Origin: Steinernema hermaphroditum
Lineage: Eukaryota; Nematoda; Chromadorea; Rhabditida; Steinernematidae
Direction of reading: 5' to 3'
Length of the DNA stretch: 64,000 nt
NCBI GenBank assembly: GCA_030435675.1
Contig: CM059621.1
Coordinates: 6,882,001 to 6,946,000, forward strand
The notes beneath the pieces are model-generated. The model saw nothing but the letters and a program-made list of their open reading frames with translations. It ran no database searches and was not told the DNA's origin. Position 1 is the first letter of the stretch. The number at the start of each line of letters is the position of its first letter. Positions 22,237 to 33,100 of this stretch are shown piece by piece. Both the position numbers and the translations under genes were made by a program.

Positions 22237-23168
22237 CTACCTGGAAAGCGAACACGTGTCTTTTGGAGGCGGTGAAGTAGAGCTACACGATTTACAGACA
22301 ACGGAAGACACTCCGCCCAAATAGTGTTCCGACGATAGTTTGTGCGTGTTAAAAGCGTCAATATTTTGATCTTTTGTTTTGTATGTCTTCAACTTATTAT
22401 CCTGTGGCATAAGCTGCGCCGTGGACCCCTCCAGAACGATTTTCAAATCGCATCTTCCTGAAATGCAGTCGAATCTACCGTCCCTAGAACGATTTGCTTA
22501 CCGTCTACACAAACCGAGACAATATTGATGCCATCGGCGTCTTGGGCGTTGTAGCATGAGTCGCTCGTACAGACACAGTACTTGTCTTCTCTGCATTTAA
22601 AACGTGCCACGTGCCCGTCCATTTTTAGTTCGTCGAAGTCTTTATCTTCTTTATAGTTGTACTTAGGGAAGGAATAAACCGCTCCGTTCGGACATTCACA
22701 TGCTAAATTTGAGTCAAAAAACTTCGATAAATAAGCGCAAACCTTTCTGGAACATCGGTTGGCCCTCTTCAGATTTTAGTGTATTCTTAGATCCTATATA
22801 GAGTTTCTTTGACACAGAAAAGTCGTATTCACAGTATTCAGGAGTGGTAGTGGTTGTCGTAGTTGTACTCGTCGTCGTGGTTGTTGTCGTGGTTGTCGAG
22901 GTAGAATTTTTCACTTTAGGGCTAGGCGTTGCAGACGATCTAGCGGGCTTGGTAGAGCTACTGGGAGCGCTGGAAGAGCTGCTGTTAGCTATTCTAGCCT
23001 TTCTGGTTGTTGTAGACGGGGGAGTGGCTAAAAGAAGCTAAAGTTTGGAGCTTATTAGCACTCACATCGGGCGACAAGATGGTCTTCTTCGAGCGGCGTC
23101 GGCTGGCAGCCGCGCACTACGGAGAGACCGATACACAAACTGATAAGAAGCAGCGTCGAAGAGGACAT
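22237..23168 (-). CDS. Secreted protein with threonine-rich (mucin-like) linker and cysteine-rich C-terminus
   Basis: Four exons (23168-23066, 23027-22743, 22702-22502, 22457-22237) give 269 residues and close the frame. It starts MSSSTLLLISLCIGLSVVRG, a signal peptide. A serine/threonine-rich stretch follows (ARIANSSSSSAPSSSTKPA, then a run of about 20 mostly Thr residues at roughly 75-97), a likely O-glycosylated stalk. The C-terminal part has a dozen or so cysteines in pairs such as CECPNG, CREDKYCVC, CYN, SVCVDGRC and CKSC. I do not recognise a named domain. With no membrane helix at the end it should be released. The gene lies next to two C-type lectin genes with which it shares a secretory fate and possibly regulation. 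Confidence 0.7.
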
Positions 23169-23684
23169 TTTGGTGACACCGACTCGACAACATGGTATTT
23201 AAGAGTGCATCGGGGTCACGACATCTTTGGGTCATGAAATATTACACTCGTTGTGTTTTTGGGAGTGAATGCGGTAGGTCAGAGAACAAAGCATCGTGGA
23301 AAGTACGACGTACCTTTCGAGAGTTTTTGCCGTTCTCCGCAAAGTGTCACACGTATCTCGCGTGCGTCTTTCGGCGTTTTTGTGGAACTTTCCATTGAGT
23401 TCTGGATAGGAAAGGGAAAAGGCGGCCACTGGAGAAGGTGAAAGTCAAGAAAGTGCATGTCGGATGTACTGTCTTCAGAAAGGACCGCAGGTCGAGAGCT
23501 GTTTTAAAACGGAACTCGTCGGCATCAATGGCCAAAGCAGCATTCACGGTGTCTTTGGAATGTCTCTTAGAACAAATAGAATTCAAGCAACTGCTAACTG
23601 TGGAATACAACTTGACTAGAAGAACTTGAGGTGAGAATCTGAGGGAAAAATAGGCAAATACTGAAACAAATAAGTGCAATAAAA
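23169..23684. other. Upstream region of threonine-rich gene
   Basis: About 500 bases, no supported gene. The longest frame, on the minus strand, runs on into the tRNA-His gene and is therefore chance. Confidence 0.4.
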
Positions 23685-23756
23685 TGCCCAAGGCAGGAAT
23701 CGAACCTGCGTCGCCACGGCCACAACGTGGAGTACTAACCACTATACTACTTGGGC
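23685..23756 (-). tRNA. tRNA-His (anticodon GTG)
   Basis: Read on the minus strand: GCCCAAGTAGTATAGTGGTT at the 5' end, acceptor stem GCCCAAG/CTTGGGC, anticodon loop TTGTGGC inside CCACG/CGTGG, T arm GCAGGTTCGATTCCTGC, discriminator A. 72 bases, all stems paired. The genomic G just 5' would not replace the enzymatic G-1. The flank TGATGAGGGCGACAGAATCG is shared in inverse with the copy at 25407-25478. Confidence 0.95.
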
Positions 23757-23855
23757 CGGTGATGAGGGCGACAGAATCGTCTTATGACAATTCGACGACG
23801 TTTTTGCACCGTCGAGGCCAGCGTCACCACAACGGTCACGATGTGAGAGGACCGT

Positions 23856-23937
23856 GATCAGGTGGCCGAGTGGTTAAGGCGATGGACTGCTAATCCATTG
23901 GGGTTTCCCCGCGTGAGTTCGAATCTCATCCTGATCG
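23856..23937 (+). tRNA. tRNA-Ser (anticodon GCT)
   Basis: 82 bases with acceptor stem GATCAGG/CCTGATC, A box TGGCCGAGTGG, anticodon loop CTGCTAA, a long variable arm GGGG-TTT-CCCC typical of class II serine tRNAs, and B box GAGTTCGAATC. All stems pair. Identical in sequence to the copy at 29143-29224. Confidence 0.95.
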
Positions 23938-24703
23938 AAATTTTTTTGCTTTTGTCAACCACAAAGTCGATCCTGAGCTATAACTGTCCATGACCTAAAA
24001 GGTCCCTTTGTGGAACTCACTCATCGATGGTTGTTCATGAGGGGATCCATATTCATATAGCCACTTATCCTTTTGAGGTGAACAAAAATGAGAGTACTGC
24101 CATACCATGGATGAGCTATTTTCACTAAAGGCCGTTTACGTCATGGACAGCTACGGCTTATTAGTTGTCCATGACCACTAATGACCATAGGTTACAATAT
24201 CCCATCCTTTCCTACGAGAACATCCGTGTCCACGAGGATACTTCGCGATTACCCTTATCCGTCTCCATATCCATATTTGTGAGCTTTCGTCGGATAAGTA
24301 ACGCAACCAGAAACGCTAAAGAAATAAAAATTTATTCTCAAAACCATGTTCTTCTTTCAACACTGACTAAATTTAGCGCACCCCCTAAAAGGCAATAACT
24401 TCGAAGATCAAAGACAGTGTGGAAGTGTTTTCACCGCTTGGAAAGTCTCAAGACATAAACAAATCTCGCTGGAAGTCGTCTTTCACGCCCATTAGGGGAA
24501 CACGTTCTCCAGGCGCCCGTTCCAATTCTGGATTCTTGAACTTCCAACTTGTACTGCTCTTGCTCGTGCATTGTCTCTCTTTTCCGGAGAAGCGGTGACG
24601 GATCCCGCGGCGCGTCGAGTGATTGATTCCCACGGACTTCTAAGTTGTTCCTTTCGCGTCGCCTCCTGCAAGTCCTTCTCCTTGCAGAGTCTTTCAGAAG
24701 ACG
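23938..24703. other. Spacer before fibronectin-III-like gene
   Basis: No gene supported. Contains repeated TGTCCATGA(C/T) phrases near 23988 and 24165. An acceptor-like CTTTCAG near 24695 just before the next start may be a trans-splice site. Confidence 0.4.
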
Positions 24704-25904
24704 ATGAGTCGGCGTTCTCCGTTCGCCTTCCTTCTTTGCGCCCTTTTTTGCGCTCTTCTCGAGAAGAAGGTCTTTGCACGTCCCGTCGAGTTCTCCAAGG
24801 TGATCATCGCCCGAAATGTGAGATTAATTGCTCTGCGAGGGCTCGTGTCATCTGTTTAGATCCGGACTGGAGAGCTCCACGTTCGGAATTTAACGGAAAT
24901 CCGGGAGCCGGACAGCATCGGAAGGGTTAGGCTGTTTGTGACGAGGCTCAAGACTCCGTAAGTGAGCAGTTAACTCCTTTGATACGAGAACAAAGAAAAT
25001 CGTTTTTAAGTTTAAAAAAATCAAGTTTTGGTCGGGAATAAGCCCCAAGGGGGCACCCATACCCAAAAATAGCAGAGTCTCCAAACTACCAATAACTTGA
25101 CAACAAATAGCAAAGAAGGGACTTACTCATAAGGTCATGCAGATATTGTAGCTCAAACTCTTAGCATTCTGATTGTGTCTCTTAAGCTCTTTTTTTTGGA
25201 GGAGAAAATAGACCAAAAAGATTTCGATCAGGATGAGATTCGAACTCACGTGGGGAAACCTCAATTGATTAGCAGTCCATCGCCTTAACCACTCGGCCAC
25301 CTGATCACGTTCCTGTCGCGTCGTGACCGTTGTGGTGACGCTGACTTACATGGTCCAAAAAACGCCGTCGAATTGTCATAAGACGATTCTGTCGCCCTCA
25401 TCACCGGCCCAAGTAGTATAGTGGTTAGTACTCCACGTTGTGGCCGTGGCGACGCAGGTTCGATTCCTGCCTTGGGCATTTCTTTTTCCATTTCTTTATT
25501 TCAGAGATGACTCATAACGACCACTATTTTCAGCAACGGCAAAGGCGACGAAATCGACGTTTTCCATGTTCGCATCCGCTGGACTGAGCCCGACCAGTGG
25601 AATGACAACTTCAACGACTCGCACCGCTCCTATGAGATTCTCTGCGAACTCGAGGACGAAGATACTGGAGAGGTACTTCCAAGAACACATCGACTGTGTC
25701 CTCTATGTGCTCTAGACCCGAAACCTGCTCCAACTCCGAGTCAGCGACGGCTTCAACGGCTACGATGAGCGATTCCGCTTTCCCCTCGACTCGCACTATC
25801 AACTCCGATGCCAAGTGCGCCCCAGAAACTCGGAAGACCTCACCACGGAGTGGACCTCGTCCAAATCCGTGGACATCTTCGATCTTAAACCGTTCAACGT
25901 GTAA
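24704..25904 (+). CDS. Secreted protein with fibronectin type III-like fold, unrecognised family
   Basis: Exons 24704-24817, 24860-24957, 25534-25672 and 25716-25904 give 179 residues; all phases fit. It starts MSRRSPFAFLLCALFCALL, a signal peptide. The mature part looks like beta-strand repeats of the FN3 type: DVFHVRIRWTEPDQWND, SYEILCEL, NLLQLRVSDGFNGYDERF and YQLRCQVRPRNSEDLTTEW, where the last resembles the Y.v.V.a.n..G....s strand pair of FN3 domains. I do not know a named family for it. Intron 2 is unusually long (576 bases) and carries a tRNA-Ser on the opposite strand and a tRNA-His on the same strand. The stop is at 25902-25904, about 60 bases from the stop of the next, convergent gene. 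Confidence 0.7.
25225..25306 (-). tRNA. tRNA-Ser (anticodon GCT), slightly degraded copy in an intron
   Basis: Same 82-base class II tRNA as at 23856-23937, on the minus strand. Two differences break pairs: the 3' half of the anticodon stem reads TCAAT instead of TCCAT, and the variable arm is GAGG-TTT-CCCC instead of GGGG-TTT-CCCC. A and B boxes and the acceptor stem are intact. Possibly weakly functional or decaying. It lies in intron 2 of the fibronectin-III-like gene. Confidence 0.85.
25407..25478 (+). tRNA. tRNA-His (anticodon GTG), intronic copy
   Basis: Identical in its 72 bases to the tRNA-His at 23685-23756 but on the plus strand, within intron 2 of the host gene and in the host's orientation. 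All stems pair. With the tRNA-Ser at 25225-25306 it forms an inverted copy of the pair at 23685-23937. Confidence 0.93.
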
Positions 25905-25967
25905 GAAAAGTTTATTATAAGAAATTTGGGTAGAATCAAAGGTGCTGTACAGAGAATAAGAGACGAA

Positions 25968-27200
25968 CTAATATAGCTCCATAGTGGCCTTCTTGTAGTG
26001 GCGGTGCTTCCACTGGCCGAGGACGAGTTGCTGCCAGTTGAGGTCGCAGGCGAGGCAGCGGACGGCGAAGCAGCAGAGGAGGAAGCCGACGAAGGAGAGA
26101 CCGCAGAAGGCCTCGAAGGCGACGGACATCCACGGGGGCCAGAAGGTCGTCGGCATCTGGGGCCGGAGGCGAGGCGACGCGGGTGTCGAAGTCGGGACGG
26201 AGGTCGAAGGGGAGGAGGTGGAGGTGGTTGTCGTGGTAGTGGTAGTCGTCGTGGTTGTGGTAGTGGAGCTGCTGCTGGTGGAGGTGGTGGAGGGGAACTT
26301 CCTCTCTTTGAGGACAGAGATTAGATCGGAGTTGAGGACGAAGGAGAGGAGGTGTTCTCGCGATTGGATGACGGATCCGAGAATGCTCGAGGGAAGGAGG
26401 TTGCCTGAATTATGCAAAAATTAGGTACTTCCGCGAAAGACAATGAAAGCGCGATCGGATGATCGGAGAAGGTTGCAAGTGAGTCAGTGAGAGACGCCGA
26501 ATTGGGTCACCTCTTTACACTCGCCTCGCGCTCCGTCTGTTGCGATAGGAGTACAAATACCGGAGAGTCTTTTGCGAAGATAGGAATCAAGGTGTAAAAA
26601 GAGAAAGGACAAAAGAACTGCCCAAGGCGGGAATCGAACCTGCGTCGCCACGGCCACAACGTGGACTACTAACCATTATACTACTTCGGCCGATCATGGC
26701 GTCAGAATGGTCTTATGACGAGGAATCCGCAATAAAACAACGAGGTGGAAATTGGTGAAAATAAGGTACGGCAATTCAGCTCTTTGGAACAGTTCTTATA
26801 CGGTAGATTCATGGTGATTTTAGGCATCTAGATTAGGATTTGTAGGACCCTGCTTATCTCACGATTTCCACTGAAACTGACCATTTCCGAAACCATCGGA
26901 GCAGTTCTTAACAAGACCCAGTAGAATCCTGTTCCTCTTCTCATCGCAGCTGAAGTCTCCGAGGACGACATTACAGGCCTTCAGCGCCTGGGAGACTCCC
27001 TCCTTGCGGCAGTTGAGCACCGATCCGCACTCCTCGTTGATCCATCCGGCGATCTTCGACCGGATCTTCTCCTCGACGGGCCTTCTCAGCTGCGAACAGT
27101 GGGCGAACGCCACGGAGATCCACTCGACCGGCGCTCCAGAGTTCAGGTGGAGCAGCTCGGAGTCGAGACAACTGTTGCAGGGACACTCGAAGTGCGTTCC
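25968..27200 (-). CDS. Single-pass membrane protein: cysteine-rich ectodomain, threonine stalk, transmembrane helix (5' exon unresolved)
   Basis: Two exons are clear: 27200-26882 and 26404-25968, joined in phase (AATG donor, TTCAG acceptor), together 252 codons with stop. The ectodomain starts GTHFECPCNSCLDSELLHL and contains C-rich segments (CSQLRRPVEE; ECGSVLNCRKEGV; CNVVLGDFSC), then FGNG NLLPSSIL, a run of about 14 threonines with flanking S and P (a likely O-glycosylated stalk), then a membrane helix with LSFVGFLLCCFAVRCLAC and a 25-residue basic tail ending KKATMELY. I do not recognise the ectodomain family. An upstream exon with start and signal peptide must exist; a frame near 27340-27420 with KCLLLLPLLAAF is a candidate but phases did not match. 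The 477-base intron carries a tRNA-His. Confidence 0.55.
26619..26690 (-). tRNA. tRNA-His (GTG) copy with mismatches, probable decaying gene
   Basis: 72 bases on the minus strand, close to the other two tRNA-His genes. The acceptor stem reads GCCGAAG against CTTGGGC (one G-G mismatch) and the T stem GCAGG against CCCGC (one A-C mismatch). Anticodon GTG and the internal promoter boxes remain. The 5' flank (GTCAGAATGGTCTTATGAC) resembles that of the other copies, so the duplication extended beyond the tRNA. It lies in an intron of the membrane-protein gene, same strand. Confidence 0.8.
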
Positions 27201-27420
27201 CTGAAATGATTGATTTACGACTGGGGTACGGTAGCAGGGAGATTGTAAATTCGCTGTTTTAGGGTCTACTTGAGGGGAGCATGGTGACCTCGCGGAGTTT
27301 GTTGGTTTGTGTGCGCAAACAGAGGATAATCTGAGGAGCATATGGGGATGAAAGGCGGCGAGAAGGGGGAGAAGTAGGAGACACTTGCTTCGTAGGCAAT
27401 TGACACGAAATCTGTGCAAA

Positions 27421-29142
27421 CATGGGATGTTTAGGGGAGGTTTATGGTTGCCGTTTAAGACTACGTAGCCACGATGTAGCCGACAAAACCATACTGCGGA
27501 TGAGCGGAATTAATCAAGCTGTGCCCACACTAGATGCTAACTGAAAATGCCGATTCCTTGCTTTTCTCTTTCTTCGCCAAACCGAATGAAATATGCCTCA
27601 AGATCTGCAGCGTCGGTCATACATAAAAGACGTTTTTTTTCTCTATATCCGGAGAATGAATGCTTAATGAAGATCATGACAATGCCGCGCAATTTGTCGG
27701 TAGGGTTCCTTAGCTAGGCTTAGCTATGCGGTTCCTTGGGTTCCATAGCTTCCATACATGGAATCCATACTATGGATTTCCAATAGGAAAACGGATATAA
27801 AGAATGGAATAAGAACTGTTTTTTTTGCGAAAAATGGATATAAAGGAACATAGAAAGATGAGAAAACGTATAATTTTCGACGATATGGATGTAGGAAAGT
27901 TGACGACCGTAATGGAACTATGGAGCGTTCGTGAACACCCTTCCGTCACCGTCATGATGACCGATTTGTGATCCTTGTGTTTTTACACTTTCCTCTCTTT
28001 TAAGAGCAGATCCAGATCAGACATGGCTTTTTTAAACAGTCTATAGTGTGCATCATTGTTTATTTGTGTGTGCCGTGACTAAAGGACTGGTCGTGTGCAT
28101 CCTGTGTCGACATCAGAACATCGTCAAAAATGCGCTTTTTAGCCAAAAGGCAACAACTTCCCCACCTTCTTATAAAACAAAGTCATCATTGACTCATCGC
28201 GCCCGCTTGTTGCAATTCCCATCGGGTCCTTCATTTCCCAAGCTGTCGAAACAATTGCGATTCGCGGATGACGCGCCGCCACGCGACGCCGACTGTTTGG
28301 ATCCAACAAATTGAATTAGGAGAGTGGCAATCGCCTCCAATTCATCGCCTAACGAGATCATAATTACACGACTAATAAGCGCTCCCCTTCGGGTTACGGT
28401 AGGCGATTAGAGATCAGCGAAACATAATCCCGACGTTGTCAGTGACCCGAAAAGAGGGGCTTACGGTAGGTAGTTTGCTTGTTTTTCGGGGTATCATATT
28501 ACTGTTTTGGGTAGACACAGATGGGAGACGTGCAAAAAAGTGAATGATTGCACGCATAAACTTTTTTTTGGATCCGATCGTGTTTTCCGGATTGGGGACA
28601 GGTTTCCATCGAAATGGGTTTCGGCCGATCGATCAAGTCAGGAAGCGTTCTTTTGTTCCCGTTCGATCGATAAGAAAGCCGATTTTATCAGTTTTTTTAT
28701 CAGATAGGACAGGGGCTTCCCAATTAAGCCCCTCTGAAGCGACGTTTCTCCCTCTCCCGAGTCCCGAGTTCTCTATTAACAATATTGCATAATCGAAAGG
28801 TAAACAGCGCGAACGTCCACTTTGCAACATCGTCCAATCGACCGTAAAACCGGCGGCCGGCGACAACGCTTATCTCCGATCTTCACGCAACGTGTGTGCA
28901 AACAGAGCACTTCACTTGGAACATTCAATTAGCCGTGAGGGCCGAGCCGCTTGAGGCTAATCGAATGGAAAGAGAGAGGACCAAAGAAGGGGGGGGGGGC
29001 GAACTTTAGGTCAAAGCTGACCAGAACTCATATCCCATGCTGTAGGATAAAGATGAAGGAAACACTTTGTCACTTTACACCAAGAAAATTCGAAGATATG
29101 ACTTCTACGTTGATAAGAACTAACAAGGCTAAGGGAATCTGT
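27421..29142. other. Non-coding spacer
   Basis: No supported gene. Contains short internal repeats of TTCCATA-type words near 27745-27785, TACGGTA motifs at about 28394 and 28464, and a run of ten G at 28990-28999. The upstream exon of the minus-strand membrane protein should lie in or near its left part. Confidence 0.4.
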
Positions 29143-29224
29143 GATCAGGTGGCCGAGTGGTTAAGGCGATGGACTGCTAATCCATTGGGGTTTCCCCGCG
29201 TGAGTTCGAATCTCATCCTGATCG
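29143..29224 (+). tRNA. tRNA-Ser (anticodon GCT)
   Basis: 82 bases, identical to the tRNA-Ser at 23856-23937, with every stem paired and both promoter boxes present. The 5' flank beyond two bases is unlike the other copies, so this is a separate insertion or an older duplicate. Confidence 0.95.
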
Positions 29225-29765
29225 AATCTTTTTCGTTGCAATCGATTTGCATATCTAAGACAATTGGGATCTTTCACGGAACCATTCACGAGAAACCTTG
29301 AAAACATTTTAAAAATGCATCAACTTAGGTCCAAAATTTCAGTATCGGAAGTGTGAAGGACGACGAAAGACTTTGAGGGCATTTTAAGAAATGAGCGACG
29401 ATAGGCATTTAGACTGATTGGCATTATTATGTATGTATTGTTGAATTTGAGGGGAAAATACAAATTCTGGAACTGATTATCGCAAAACTACTCGATTTAA
29501 AAAATTCACTTTTGACAAGATATAGTTCTAGGACCAGGAAAAGAGGAGTCCTTACGGGGTAAGTATAAAACAGGGATGGACAAAAATGATGAGAAGAGAT
29601 TAAAAAATTGTGGGTAAATTGATTTGATTTGAAATATAAAAGTTCAACATCTGTCTTTGCTGTACAGCTGAATCGGGCACTTCGATTAGAGGGTTTGTTA
29701 ACATTTTAAGCTAAAGCTCCCCGACCTAAAAGAATCTGCCTTCAGGGTTCCCTCAGAAGTCACAG
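29225..29765. other. Non-coding spacer
   Basis: AT-rich, no frames of note, nothing recognised. Confidence 0.4.
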
Positions 29766-30173
29766 ATGGTCATGTTCCGAAAGATGTTCCAACCCCCAGA
29801 TACACAAAAAGCAAAAAAGGTCAGTTTGGTCATTGATCGCCGCAGCTGCAACTTTCCCCACAGTTGCACTTCCCCAATTCTCCTTTTCCCTTCGCAACAC
29901 CCTTAACCCCGATGGCTGTGCTGACTCACCTGATTGCAGATGGTATCGACGACGTCGGCGTCGGCGCCGTTCGCGGCCAGAAGGACGACGAGAAGTATGC
30001 AGAGAGTTCGCATGTTCGGTCAGGTGGCGGGCATGCCTCGGGGCAGCGGCGGGCGGGAAGAAGGAGTGCTAAAACGAGCGACTCTCGACCTTCATGCCTA
30101 TTACCCGCGGGGGGCGGGGCACCCGACCGGGGAGCCGTATAATGACAACGCGGGGACATCGCCGCGACGATAA
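29766..30173 (+). CDS. Doubtful two-exon gene, arginine-rich product
   Basis: Weak. Exon 29766-29819 (MVMFRKMFQPPDTQKAKK) ends at a GTCAGT donor; an acceptor ATTGCAG ending at 29939 joins in phase to a frame that runs to 30173. The product would be 95 residues, rich in R, G, A and S, with no domain. The second exon overlaps a longer alternative frame and is GC-rich, so it may be chance. Confidence 0.2.
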
Positions 30174-33100
30174 ACGTCGCCGCGCGCGACAGGTGACATC
30201 GACCGAAGCCGTCCACTGCCAATTTAGGTCAATTACAGGGCGCGTTTGTTGGCCGCGGATTACACGAGGGCCGCAAAGAGGCTCTTAATTTATGGCCCGC
30301 CAGACGAAAGGCGGAAATCCGATTCGTTTAGTCCTCGTGGGGGATTATTGCGTAACGAGGCCAAAACAAAGTGGTCGAGAGGCTTGAGTGAAGACTACAA
30401 ACGGTGGACAAGTACGTACAAAACGGTAGATCAAAGTAAACTGGAGAGGACAGCATTTTATGAGACAAACCAGTAGAGAAAAGGGCCCAACAATCGACAT
30501 CACCTTTTCTTTCAGAACTGCTGAGTGAATGCTTATTGGGAGAAAAACAAACAAACAGTGTCCTATCAGCGTTGACATCGAAATTCAAAATTCAAAGGTC
30601 ACAATCAGAGGCTACAGTTAATCGTAAATCTAGCGCTGTTTGTTGCCATTCGACTGGATCATCGACGCTACAGAATTCATCGTTAAGTTCAGCGTAGTAT
30701 TCTTTCAATAAACCATAACTAAACATGGCTCATCACATAACGGTAGCCAATGCCTCAGTTAAAGTCTTGCCGCTATAGTTTCAAAGTTCATTTTAAAGCT
30801 TTCATCAAACGGATATTTATGATGTGCTCGTTGAAAGCTGTGAATTTGCGTAAGTCATCGAATCCATCGTGGGTCAGTGCGTCTCAAATCATCAAAAGCA
30901 ATGCATTATTCATGTTGTTTTGCGGAACTTTAAACTTAATAGAATATTGAATTCAACTCTGGAGTGGCCGTGCAGGGCTGAGTCAGAGAATAAGTAATTT
31001 CGTGCTTGTAAATGGAACAAAATAGTCTTGAATTGGATCACTACGCTTGCAAAGATATAGCAGTTCCCTGTGAAGCTCATCACTAGTCGAATTCATATGG
31101 ATCGTAAGGGACAAGGTCGCAGTTTTAAGCCGATAGTTCATTGCGAAAACGGCCCCTTTTACGATCTTTCGGCATTCATTCCCTTGTGCGCAACGAAGAG
31201 AGGTTCTCAAAAGTGTAGGCGAGCCTTTCTGATGGTGATCTCAAACTTAAGGTGACTCAAGGTAATCAAAGAAAATAGCTACCGCATTACCATAAAAAGA
31301 GCAAATGAGAGATACTGTCTCTTTGATGGTGGATGAGAAGCCGTTTTAGTGAGTCTAAACTGAGCTTAAACTAGGTAACCATCCCGATGACTTATTTATA
31401 TTTTAATATACCCATTTACCGCGAATAAAATATTAAAATCCAATCTCGCAACATCAATATTAATCACACCACTTATCCAAACAATGAATAATTAAAACGC
31501 AATCACACAACACCTTCTTCCAACTCCCCCTCCAGCCAGGAGCCAACAACAACAAGCGGAGGAGGATCCTCTCGGTTCCGCTTTCCAAAAAACGGCGCGA
31601 GAAGCACTCGTCGAGTGTCCTTTGGACGTCTTTGGAGGGCGCAGGCCTGACCGGGGACCGGTTGGCGGCGCTCGCGCGCGCGTTGCATAAACAGAGACGA
31701 GCGTGACGGATAAGGTAATTAGCGCGACGAAGGAATTCGGCGTAATTATCGTATTTTGTGGAGAGATCGTCTCTGCCTCCGGTGGTGATAATGCGATCGA
31801 TTTGGAACGCTCGATTGGAGCGGATTAGCAGATGTGGGGATGGACAGGGAAAGTGGTGATAATTGGGGGCGGAAAGGGGTGGTGATCTTGGTCCCTCCCT
31901 TGGGAGCCATTCGAGGAAATGGTGTCCTTGGAGCGGTTTTTTGGACGGTCAGGCGGTGGACATCGATGGACGAAAGGGTTATGTTAAATATGTTCCGCCG
32001 TGCTATGGAACGTGACCGACGAACACCGCTGTCATTTCAATCCTTTTGATCATAGATTTCCATCAGCATTTGTGGAATACTAAAACGTTTAGGACACTTG
32101 AACATCTTTCAAAAGAGATTCATTTAAGAGTTCTGTTGGAAAAAGGGACTTGGAATCAGAAATCTATCTTAACCATAAACTGAAAGTGCTTGTTTATTGC
32201 TGCATTGATTCCTCTAGGTTCCTCTGGCAACCTTTCCGGATTCTCATTTGTCCAAAAGCGAAGCGTCTACCACCACCGGCGAAGACGCAGCTTCCGGACC
32301 AAAGAAATATCTCTCCGAAGCAGATGTGAGTCGCCTCTGTGCAGCCTCGAAAAGAAGAAGAAGTTCCGTCACCTTCCTAGGTGCGATTTTTATAAATATC
32401 TCGTCAAAAAAGGGCTTTGAGATGGAGATGTCAATAGCACAACGGTAGTTGTAGTCGGAATAGCAATGGTAAAAGAATGGAATTCTGGATATGCGAAACT
32501 GCCTCAAAGATTACTTAAATTTCTGGGAGCTGCGCCACAAAGGACCGCTCACTCAAATCGTTCGGCGGACCTCAGAGAGAATTTGTGGCAGAGAGTCACT
32601 TCTTTGTTTGGAATCAGTGTGAAGCGGTGGAAAAACCGACCGATTTCCTACAGATCACTTTGACAAAGTGACAGCTACTGTCTAGACCGCTCACTCAACT
32701 GATTTCAGAGAGCGATTCAACGACCAACCGTTGACACAAATGAAAGACCCAGAAGGGACAATTTTTCAGAAGACAGACAAACCCAACTTTTTGAACCCAA
32801 ATTTGCCCAAAACGGTACGCTTTGGAAAAGCACTAAACCTTTGGATGACTATGTGTGGAAAGGATTGAAGGCACCGTTTCAGGTTTCAAGATGGTCGGTC
32901 ATTTTATTGCAAAAACGTTTCCTGTAATGATAGCATTCTGTTTTTGTCTCACATGATATCTGAGCTTGTCATGGAAACCGTTCTTCTCTCTATGACTCAA
33001 ATGCTGATCCTTAGAGCGCCAAACCCTCCGAATCCGAATTATCAAAAGTGAACAAACGACCTGCGCCACCTCCCCAGTGATTAGGAACGCTCCGCTGGAG

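Noticed and set aside
22222..22323. Apparent extra 3' exon of the plus-strand lectin gene (GYLESEHVSFGGG)
   Set aside because: It is antisense to the last exon of the minus-strand threonine-rich gene, whose model closes in phase; the lectin already ends at 22103.
25998..26424. Plus-strand glycine/valine-rich frames
   Set aside because: Antisense of the poly-threonine stalk exon of the minus-strand membrane protein.
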